64,000 bases of DNA, taken from positions 124,001 through 188,000 of the forward strand of contig JAGCDJ010000019.1 in NCBI GenBank assembly GCA_017651185.1. The letters run 5' to 3'. Of the stretch, positions 19,262 to 27,233 are shown one piece after another. The notes below the pieces were generated by a model. That model made no database searches. It saw only the letters and a list, made by a program, of their open reading frames with translations, and had not been told where the DNA came from. Source of the stretch: Bacteroidales bacterium (GTDB lineage: Bacteria > Bacteroidota > Bacteroidia > Bacteroidales > ML635J-15). The stretch's first letter is position 1; every line of letters starts with the position of its first letter. Position numbers and translations under genes: made by a program.

Positions 19262-19624
19262 ATGAAAACAATAAAAATAATGGTTGCAGCCGCAGAAGAG
19301 TTGCATGAAGAAAAATTGGAGTTCTCAAATCTAATAGAACATCTAAATGAAGCACTCGCTCCTAGAGGCATTGTGCTTAAACGCGTAAAATGGAATCCAG
19401 AAACGGATGGAAATTTAGAAGATTTCAAAGCAAAACTCAATGATTGTGAAATGTGTCTCTCCCTATATTGGCGTGATTTAACAGGCAACTCGCAACAAGA
19501 ACTGACTACTGCATATCAGGAGTTAAAGGCAGGTCAAAACCCGCCAACAGGTGATATGACTGGAGCATTAAAGGATTTTAAGGCTAATTTCGTCACTAAT
19601 TTTGGTCACTTCTACTTAGAATAA
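19262..19624 (+). CDS. Short DUF4062-like N-terminal domain, probably truncated
   Basis: From the ATG at 19262 the product has 120 residues. It begins with a Rossmann-like strand (KTIKIMVAAAEELHEEKLEF), then LAPRGIVLKRVKW and a DCEMCLSLYW strand. This resembles the N-terminal effector-associated domain seen in Bacteroidota STAND proteins. The usual next strand seems to be missing after ELKAGQNPP, and the protein stops soon after GHFYLE, so I read it as a deleted or decayed copy that lost its ATPase part. An in-frame ATG at 19229 overlaps the Nudix gene; 19262, just past that stop, is preferred. The next gene is a full DUF4062-NACHT protein. Confidence 0.55.
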   Translation: MKTIKIMVAAAEELHEEKLEFSNLIEHLNEALAPRGIVLKRVKWNPETDGNLEDFKAKLNDCEMCLSLYWRDLTGNSQQELTTAYQELKAGQNPPTGDMTGALKDFKANFVTNFGHFYLE

Positions 19625-19646
19625 ATGTAATATAGGAGACTTAGTA

Positions 19647-22600
19647 ATGATTAATAACCGACAAATACGTATCTTCATATCTTCCACGTTTCAAGATATG
19701 CAAGAAGAAAGAAATTACTTGCTAACAAAAACGTTTCCTCTCTTAAATAGGATTGCACGTGAGCGCAATGTCAGCATCGTTGCTGTGGACTTGAGATGGG
19801 GTATTAACAAAGCGGAAGAAGGCGAAAATGGGCAAGTTATTTACACGTGCTTAAACGAAATTGACAACTCACATCCATTTTTTATTGGTCTTTTAGGTAC
19901 TCGCTATGGTTGGCAACCTTCTGCCATAGACATTGAAAGCAAGGATTTTAGTGAACGTTATCCATGGATCGCTAAAGACATCCAACAAAACTTGAGTATC
20001 ACTGAAATAGAAATGCAATATGGTGCGCTAAGACAAGAAACACCGGTTTTTGCTGTTTTCTACTTAAAGAATATAGGGGGTAACAACAGAGTATTATGTC
20101 AAGATGATCAAAATGAACATTTACAAAGGCTAAGAAATCAAATATGTCATCAAAAAAGATACCAATGTAAATACTATAATAATGCTGATGATCTTGGGCG
20201 GCAGGTTGAAAAGGATTTTATTAAACTATTAGACAGTCTGTTTCCAAAGCAGCAACTATCCCTTATTGAAAAATTGAGATTAGAACAATCTTATTTTATC
20301 GAAAGCCATAGCAAGTCATATTATGGGCGAAAAGAACAGCATGAACAAATAAATCTCTTCATCACCTCCTCGGAGCCTGTTCTGTGCGTTTGTGCGCCAG
20401 GAGGGATAGGAAAAAGTGCTTTGTTGGCAAATTGGATTAAAGAACGTATTAAGGACAAAAATTTGTTCTACTATTTCGTAGGAACCACTCAAGAGGAAAA
20501 CAATTATAAAAATATTTTCTACTATTTTATTAATGAATTAAAATATCGTTATGGTTTGGAGACCAATAATACACCAAACAACAAAACGGACTATGGGAAG
20601 GAATTTGGACTATTATTGGAAAATCCTCAGCTTCAAAACAAAAAAATAGTATTTGTCATTGATGGAATTGATCAGATAAAGGATAATATATTTTTTTATT
20701 TACCAAAGACTACTCCAAATGTGCATTTTATTTTGAGTGCCAATTCAGGAACTCAGATAGAACAAGGATTGCGTCAAGACGGGTGTAAGATGATGGATTT
20801 AAAACCATTATTTGAAGCCGAACGTATGGAAATGGCAAAACGCTATTTGCGTTATCATAGTAAAAAACTAGAAGAAACCCAATTGCGCAAGATTGTCGCC
20901 AATAGTCTAACAGAAAATACATTGGTTTTACAGACATTATTAGATGAGTTGTTGGTGTTTGGCGTATATGAAAAACTTGACGAACGAATAGATTATTACT
21001 TGAGTTCCATATCGCTGGAGGATTTTTTTGAGAGGTTAATTCGGCGTTGTGAGGAAGTGTATGGCGCTCAGATGGTAAGAATGGCATTGTCGCTAATTGC
21101 TATTAGTAGAAATGGGTTGTCCGAGACCGATATTACGCAATTATTGGCCGTATCACAGCTAAATTGGTCGCAATTCTATTGTGCCCTCATTAATCATTTC
21201 ATAGTAAAGAATGACCTTATCAGTTTTTCTCATGAGTATCTGCTCAAGGCAGTGGAAAAATACTATTTTATCAATTTGGATCAAAAAACAAAGTTGCATC
21301 AATTATTAGGAAATTACTTGTTGCATGAATCCGAACTTCGAGGAAAATATACAAACAATGATTTCTCTGAAATTCCATATCAATTGCTTATGGGGTGCGA
21401 ATTTGATAAACTATATCATTTTCTGTTAGATGTCCATGTGCATGATTATCTGTTGTTGTACAACTTCGATCATAATGACTGGATTCTTTATTGGAAGTCA
21501 TTATACTCACACGATCCTCAGAAGTATTCAGTGAAAGCTCTTCTTAATGTCGTCGGGAATGATGCAATACGCTTGATAGAACTATCTAACTTGACATATA
21601 AACATTTAACCTCCATTGGAGACAGTAAATTGTTCGCCCAAAAAGCAGTAGAACTGACTGGAGGGAAAGGCCCTGTCGGTGAGCTTGCAGAACAAATTCT
21701 TGTGAGAATACTATCAGACAAAGGAGAGGTTGACGAGGCTATTCGTCATCTTAAATTATTAATGACAAATACATGGAATGAGATGATGTATGACTCGTAC
21801 GAAAAAATAATGGGAGAACTCCTTGTGAAGAAAGGCTCATATTCAGAAGCACGCAACTGGTTTTCTAAAGTGATAGAACGGAATGAAAATAAAGGTATAA
21901 AGCCACCGTTTTTGGGAGGAGCATATGCGGATACTGGATTATGTTTCATGATGGAACAAAGCTATGACGACTCTATTCGTTATTTACTTAAAGCCCTAAA
22001 ACTATATAAGCAATCTATCGGCGAAGAAAACAATTCTGTTATCAATGTATTGGGGTTGTTGGCTATGGCGTATCTCAAAAAAAGTGATTTCGACCAATCT
22101 CTTGTCTATTATAAACAACAATTGGAGATGGGCATCCATCTGTTCGGTGTCGATTCCGAAAGCGTTAAGAAAACATGTCTTGAAATTGCCAATGTATACG
22201 ACAAAATTGGCGACCATCAAAGAAAAGAGTATTATTTAGCCAAATCTTTCATGGGCAAATCCATGTCGTTTCTTGAAAGATTTAATGACTTGGAACAGCG
22301 TGCATTAACTTATAAACAAAAAGGAGAATATCAATACGCAATAAACCTTTTTAAAGAATACATTTTTGCTTCTGAAAACCTTGGCGATGTTTTTGCTTCT
22401 AATCGAGCAAGAATTTTCGCACATATTGCTTTCTGTTATGAAAAACTGAAGAACAATGTGCAAATGTTAGAAAATTGGAGCTTTTCGTCGAAAGAGGCTG
22501 ATAAGGTTAAGTTGTCGTCTTTAAAATCGGAAGAAAGAACCAATAGTTCGATATGTAACATTTATTATAATTATGGAATCTTTCTTTATCAAAACCAACA

Positions 22601-23303
22601 ATTCTATGATTCTTCTGTACAATTGTTAAAATGCATAAAAGCATTAAATGATACCCAAATTAGTGTTGAATATTATAATAACTTATTAATGACACTTTGG
22701 AATAGTTATCGTTTTCTATGCGAGAATTGCAGGGCAAAGTCAAATTATGTTGACGCACAACTTTGGGTGGATAGAATGAGGGATCTTTGTCAACAAAATA
22801 ATTGGGAAAAAACGCCTGAGATGGGCAATGTCTTTGCACAACAAGCTATGATACATCAAGGCATGGGAAACTTCCAATTCGCAATTGAAAACATGAATGA
22901 AGCTATTAGGTTATACAAACAGTCGTCCGACAAGTTTCCCCTAATGCTCGGTTCTCTATACGAATATTTGGGAAATATCTATCGAAATAAGCAATCTTTA
23001 AGCGATGCAATTGTGTGCTATAACGAATCTGCGGCTTATTATGAGAAAGTGTCTGATACATCCAAACTGGTCTTTGTTTATAACGAGATTGGGATGGCAA
23101 AAGGACGCCAAGGAAATTTTAGAGATGCATTAATATACCATAATAAGGCGTTAGAGTTGGCAAAATTATTATACAATAACGATTGTGATCCTAGGTTAGC
23201 CGCTTTATATTATAACGTGGGGTATACATTAATAGAAACAGGAAACAAAAAAAGAGGTGATGAATACATACAATTTGCAAAATATATATCTAATAATGAA
23301 TAA
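19647..23303 (+). CDS. DUF4062-NACHT-TPR STAND NTPase
   Basis: The 1218 residues start with a DUF4062 domain (IFISSTFQDMQEERNYLL near 8-25; VDLRWGINKAEE near 53), a TIR-like fold also found at the start of TEP1-like proteins. The NACHT ATPase has Walker A APGGIGKSAL near 250 and Walker B IVFVIDGIDQ near 333. Beyond about 620 the protein is a long array of TPR-type repeats (AYADTGLCFMMEQSYDDSI, ALIYHNKALELAK and others) up to the C-terminus. GGAGAC 10 bases upstream supports the start. Repeats are expected to sense the trigger and the NTPase to oligomerise; DUF4062 is the probable signalling or effector end. No NADase Glu can be assigned with confidence. Confidence 0.85.
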   Translation: MINNRQIRIFISSTFQDMQEERNYLLTKTFPLLNRIARERNVSIVAVDLRWGINKAEEGENGQVIYTCLNEIDNSHPFFIGLLGTRYGWQPSAIDIESKDFSERYPWIAKDIQQNLSITEIEMQYGALRQETPVFAVFYLKNIGGNNRVLCQDDQNEHLQRLRNQICHQKRYQCKYYNNADDLGRQVEKDFIKLLDSLFPKQQLSLIEKLRLEQSYFIESHSKSYYGRKEQHEQINLFITSSEPVLCVCAPGGIGKSALLANWIKERIKDKNLFYYFVGTTQEENNYKNIFYYFINELKYRYGLETNNTPNNKTDYGKEFGLLLENPQLQNKKIVFVIDGIDQIKDNIFFYLPKTTPNVHFILSANSGTQIEQGLRQDGCKMMDLKPLFEAERMEMAKRYLRYHSKKLEETQLRKIVANSLTENTLVLQTLLDELLVFGVYEKLDERIDYYLSSISLEDFFERLIRRCEEVYGAQMVRMALSLIAISRNGLSETDITQLLAVSQLNWSQFYCALINHFIVKNDLISFSHEYLLKAVEKYYFINLDQKTKLHQLLGNYLLHESELRGKYTNNDFSEIPYQLLMGCEFDKLYHFLLDVHVHDYLLLYNFDHNDWILYWKSLYSHDPQKYSVKALLNVVGNDAIRLIELSNLTYKHLTSIGDSKLFAQKAVELTGGKGPVGELAEQILVRILSDKGEVDEAIRHLKLLMTNTWNEMMYDSYEKIMGELLVKKGSYSEARNWFSKVIERNENKGIKPPFLGGAYADTGLCFMMEQSYDDSIRYLLKALKLYKQSIGEENNSVINVLGLLAMAYLKKSDFDQSLVYYKQQLEMGIHLFGVDSESVKKTCLEIANVYDKIGDHQRKEYYLAKSFMGKSMSFLERFNDLEQRALTYKQKGEYQYAINLFKEYIFASENLGDVFASNRARIFAHIAFCYEKLKNNVQMLENWSFSSKEADKVKLSSLKSEERTNSSICNIYYNYGIFLYQNQQFYDSSVQLLKCIKALNDTQISVEYYNNLLMTLWNSYRFLCENCRAKSNYVDAQLWVDRMRDLCQQNNWEKTPEMGNVFAQQAMIHQGMGNFQFAIENMNEAIRLYKQSSDKFPLMLGSLYEYLGNIYRNKQSLSDAIVCYNESAAYYEKVSDTSKLVFVYNEIGMAKGRQGNFRDALIYHNKALELAKLLYNNDCDPRLAALYYNVGYTLIETGNKKRGDEYIQFAKYISNNE

Positions 23304-23314
23304 TATAAATAATT

Positions 23315-23446
23315 ATGATGCCTAAAACCTTGTTGGATGAATATACTTTCTTTTGGAATATAGAACGAGCAATTCAGCCTGTTATTGATCAGCAAAAAAG
23401 ATTGGACAAGGAAATGGCGGATTTTCGTAAAAGCATAGGGTTGTAA
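23315..23446 (+). CDS. 43-residue helical microprotein
   Basis: A double ATG at 23315/23318 opens a 43-codon frame ending in TAA at 23444-23446. The product is helical and amphipathic (TFFWNIERAIQPVIDQQKR, then DKEMADFRKSIGL). It fills the short space between the DUF4062-NACHT gene and the first TIR-WD40 gene with 11 and 34 bases on either side, so it may be a real small gene in the operon. It has no recognised family. Chance ORF remains possible at this length. Confidence 0.4.
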   Translation: MMPKTLLDEYTFFWNIERAIQPVIDQQKRLDKEMADFRKSIGL

Positions 23447-23480
23447 CATTAAATTTTGTATTATTAAACTATTATTTTAC

Positions 23481-26210
23481 ATGGAAATAAACAAAGCAAA
23501 CAAATACTTCGCTTTCATTAGTTACAAGCGCGAAGATGAAGAATGGGCCATTTGGCTGCAGCACGAGATGGAGCATTACCATTTGCCTGTATCTTTGAAT
23601 GGACGAACTGATCTACCATCGGAGTTTCGCCCTGTTTTTAGGGATATAGACGAACTGAAAGCTGGCAATTTGCCAGAACAAATATACAATTCTCTGGCAT
23701 CTTCATCCTATCTCGTTGTGATTTGCTCGCCTAATTCGGCAAAATCGGAATGGGTGAACAAGGAAATAAAAGATTTTATTAAAATTGGCAAAAATAAAGG
23801 CATTGACAATGTAAGAAACATCTTCCCTTTTATCGTGGAAGGGCATCCTCATGCCCAAATAGAATCGGAAGAATGCTTTCCGGAAGCATTGCTTGAATTG
23901 CAGGATGAAGAAGAGCGAGTTGGTGGCAATGTGAACGAGAGTGGACGTGATAAGAATGGCGATGTGAACGAAATTGGTCGCGACAAAGCCTTTATGAAAG
24001 TGTTGGCAGGAATGTTGCCTAATGTTGCGTTTGATGAACTTTGGAATCGATATGAACATGATAAAGCAGAGGAGGAACGTAAAAAGCGTGAAGAATTTAG
24101 GCGTTTCCAAAGGATGCAGTCGCGTTTTGTGGCAGAAAAAGCAATAGGTATTGTTGATGATTCTTCATTATCTCAATTATTAGCATTAGAGGTTTTACCT
24201 AAAAACATAAATGATACAAACGACCGTCCCTATGTCGTTGATGCAGAGCGAGCATTACGTCAGGCTTCTTTTCATCACAAGATAACGTTACGTGGTCATA
24301 CGTTGGATATAAATGACGTTGCATTTAGTTCTGATGGGAAAATGATTGCTTCTATTGCGAATGATTTTACAATATTGATTTGGGATATTGAAACAGGGGT
24401 GTTGATTAACAAATTGGATTGCGGACATCCTTTTGGGCTCTGCATCACATTCTCTTCGGATAATAATTGCGTTATAGCTATCATCGGTGATGGGGTATTA
24501 TCTTCATGGGATGTACGAACAGGTGAACAGGTTTGGTTATATGATGCAAATGAATTATTTGACACAAAACGTATCTCTGCTGCCAGTTCAATAACGAATA
24601 GTCCTGATGGAAATAAATTAGTAATATCTACCTTAGAGGGAGATGTTTTCTTGTTGGATTTTGGCAAAGAGACCACATCTTCGATTGAATTAGATGATTC
24701 TGTTATGTCTGTTATCTATAGTCCGAATGGACAATATCTTCTTGCTACGACAGACAAAGGTTTTGTACTCTGGGATTTAATCAATGATGCAAATATTCAT
24801 CAGAATGTAAATGATGATATTGTCGATTTGATAGACAAAACTCAAGCCGTTTTCAGTTCCGATAGTAAGCGTATGGCATTCTTCGCAAAAACGCCAGTCA
24901 AAAGTCAGATTACAATTTGGGATATTTCTAGTCTAAATCAAATTCAGACTTTAGAATGGCAGGCAGAGGTAAATGAAGAAACAGAAGAAGCAGTGGGCAA
25001 TATAGTTTCCATCGCTTTCAAAAATGAAGGGAGTGATATTATTTCCATTCATGATAATGGAATTATTTATATATGGGATATTGCTGCAAAAAAAATTAAA
25101 AATGGAGATGTTATGTCTCCTGTAACTGTTAAGGAAGCGTATTTTGATATTTCGGGACGTTATACGGGGTTGTGTACTGAAGATGACACAATTATTTTGG
25201 CAGAGACATGCTCTGCTTATATAAAGAGGATGAATATAGACAAATCACCATTAGTTACAGCTTCGCTTGCTTCTGATGGATTGCAGTTGATAAATAGTAT
25301 TGGTTCAATACTAGAAAGAGCTGAACTGTCTATATGGGATGTTGCTTCAGGAGTCTGTAAAAATAGAATTAATGCACATGAGGATATGATTACATCTATT
25401 GCATATAGCGCAGACGGAATGCGATTCGCTTCAGCATCGGCAGATGGTACTGTACTTTTATGGGATGCAAAAACAAATTCACAATTGCATCAACTGAAGG
25501 CTGCGGAGATAACTGATGGCGAATATGCATTTACTTATGTTGCTTTTAGTCCTGATAATGCAGTACTTGCAGCAGCTTTATCCAATGGTCATATCGTTTT
25601 ATGGGATGTGGTTAAAAAACATGTTATTCAAGATATACAATCTTCTGGAAATCAAATTTTTTCTGTGGCTTTTAGTTCCGATGGAAATCAACTGGCAGTT
25701 GGAGCGTTGGACAGAAAAGTGAAGGTTTGGGATGTACAAACAGGAAAAATGATTCGCAAGTATGAAGGACACACCAATGTGGTCACAACAGTGATCTTAA
25801 CCCCCGATGATTCCCTACTGATTGCAGGAGGATATGACAAACAGATTATCTGTTGGAATATAGGAGATGGAAAAATCAGATGGAAGAAGGAAGTAAGAGA
25901 CCGTGTGAATTCGATTACTTGTAGTCGTGATGGGAACTATATTGTTACTGCCATAGCAGATATTAATACACCGATTGTTGTTGTTGAGGCATTAAGTGGA
26001 GAAACAATTGTTACTTTAGATGGTCTAATGTCCGAACCTATTTTTGCAAAATTTACACCAGATGGGAAACAAATCATTACAGTAGGCAAAGGTGGCGCTA
26101 TATATTGGTGGGACTTTCCGCCCCTCCAAGAACTCATCGACCAAACCCGTGAGCGATTCAAAGACAGACCTCTCACAAAAGAGGAAAGAGAGCAGTATTA
26201 TTTGGAATGA
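23481..26210 (+). CDS. TIR-WD40 protein, copy 1
   Basis: A TIR domain fills about residues 9-125 (YFAFISYKREDEEWAIWL, FRDIDELKAGNLPEQI, and SEWVNKEIKDF whose Glu fits the catalytic residue of NAD-cleaving TIRs). A charged coiled segment follows (about 195-215), then a connector (FVAEKAIGIV...LLALEVLP...DAERALRQA) typical of bacterial WD40 proteins. From about 265 on there are roughly 13-14 WD40 blades, some degenerate. The C-terminus ends in a conserved tail, PLQELIDQT...KEEREQYYLE. The propellers probably bind a protein or other ligand and hold the TIR in check. It is a close paralogue of the protein at 27234. Confidence 0.88.
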   Translation: MEINKANKYFAFISYKREDEEWAIWLQHEMEHYHLPVSLNGRTDLPSEFRPVFRDIDELKAGNLPEQIYNSLASSSYLVVICSPNSAKSEWVNKEIKDFIKIGKNKGIDNVRNIFPFIVEGHPHAQIESEECFPEALLELQDEEERVGGNVNESGRDKNGDVNEIGRDKAFMKVLAGMLPNVAFDELWNRYEHDKAEEERKKREEFRRFQRMQSRFVAEKAIGIVDDSSLSQLLALEVLPKNINDTNDRPYVVDAERALRQASFHHKITLRGHTLDINDVAFSSDGKMIASIANDFTILIWDIETGVLINKLDCGHPFGLCITFSSDNNCVIAIIGDGVLSSWDVRTGEQVWLYDANELFDTKRISAASSITNSPDGNKLVISTLEGDVFLLDFGKETTSSIELDDSVMSVIYSPNGQYLLATTDKGFVLWDLINDANIHQNVNDDIVDLIDKTQAVFSSDSKRMAFFAKTPVKSQITIWDISSLNQIQTLEWQAEVNEETEEAVGNIVSIAFKNEGSDIISIHDNGIIYIWDIAAKKIKNGDVMSPVTVKEAYFDISGRYTGLCTEDDTIILAETCSAYIKRMNIDKSPLVTASLASDGLQLINSIGSILERAELSIWDVASGVCKNRINAHEDMITSIAYSADGMRFASASADGTVLLWDAKTNSQLHQLKAAEITDGEYAFTYVAFSPDNAVLAAALSNGHIVLWDVVKKHVIQDIQSSGNQIFSVAFSSDGNQLAVGALDRKVKVWDVQTGKMIRKYEGHTNVVTTVILTPDDSLLIAGGYDKQIICWNIGDGKIRWKKEVRDRVNSITCSRDGNYIVTAIADINTPIVVVEALSGETIVTLDGLMSEPIFAKFTPDGKQIITVGKGGAIYWWDFPPLQELIDQTRERFKDRPLTKEEREQYYLE

Positions 26211-26280
26211 CAATAAATCGGATTCTGGCTGGGTGGATATAGAATTGTTATAAAAAGAAAATCAAATAAAATAATTCACA

Positions 26281-27129
26281 ATGGATAATAAATACGATAT
26301 TTTTATTAGTTATCGGCGTTTAGATGAAAAAGGTAATATAAGCGGTCGTGATCAGGCTCGTCTTATTGCGAAACAGTTGGAATTGGCGCATTTTCGTCCT
26401 TTTTTTGACTATAGTGAAATAAAGGATGGTGAATTTGATAAACTCATTCTTCCTGCAATTGAAAGTTGTAAAATTTTTATCTTGGTGTTAACAAAAGATT
26501 CAATGAACCGATGCAAAAACAAAAACGATTGGGTGCGCAGAGAAATAGAAAAGGCGATAGAGTCAAAATGTAAAATCATCAATGTAAGTCCCGATAACTC
26601 TTTTAATGGATGGCCTGATGATTTGCCAGATTCCATACAAAAAATAAAAACAATTCAAATTTCGATTATTCATTTTGATTCCTTGTTTGAAATGTCGATG
26701 GAGAAAATGTTAAAAGAACGAATTTCACCTACAGTATCTAGTGGAGAGTGTACGTCATCTTTGGAAAATACTGAAGGCTGTTTTCGTAAAGTTTGTGAAA
26801 GCCTTTATTATGCATTGACAAGTGTAAGACATGCTTTTCAGATTGCAGACCTAGATGAAATCATAAATGCAATGTCTGAACTACGGCAAATATTATGCAA
26901 AGTTTATTCATATTCCGAGTTATGCAGGTATTCCAATAATGAAATCGCAAATAAAGCAAAAAACATAGTTGACCAGTTCAATGTATTTGTGAAGCCATAC
27001 AATAAATGGATTGATTCAGACAGAGTATCGGGAAATGCACATTTGTTTGCAAAACAAGCAGAAAAAGAATTTAACAAACTAATAGATTTTGTGGTTAAAA
27101 TCTTGTCTCAATTACACCAAAGCGAATAA
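26281..27129 (+). CDS. TIR-domain protein with helical C-terminal domain
   Basis: The first 140 residues are a TIR domain: YDIFISYRRLDEKG, the FFDYSEIKDGEF loop, IFILVLTKDSM, and DWVRREIEKAI with a Glu at the catalytic position. Residues 160-282 are helical (for example LYYALTSVRHAFQIADLDEI; NKLIDFVVKILSQL) and of unknown family. It lies between the two TIR-WD40 paralogues. It has no repeat sensor of its own, so it may act as an executor recruited by a neighbouring receptor; this is inference. Confidence 0.85.
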   Translation: MDNKYDIFISYRRLDEKGNISGRDQARLIAKQLELAHFRPFFDYSEIKDGEFDKLILPAIESCKIFILVLTKDSMNRCKNKNDWVRREIEKAIESKCKIINVSPDNSFNGWPDDLPDSIQKIKTIQISIIHFDSLFEMSMEKMLKERISPTVSSGECTSSLENTEGCFRKVCESLYYALTSVRHAFQIADLDEIINAMSELRQILCKVYSYSELCRYSNNEIANKAKNIVDQFNVFVKPYNKWIDSDRVSGNAHLFAKQAEKEFNKLIDFVVKILSQLHQSE

Positions 27130-27233
27130 TACGGGAAACAATATGGTTGTTAATTTAATGTTGAGAATAAAATTGTTTTTTAGTTTATAAATATGTATCA
27201 TCATGGTCTGTTGCCAAATTATTTGAAACAAAC

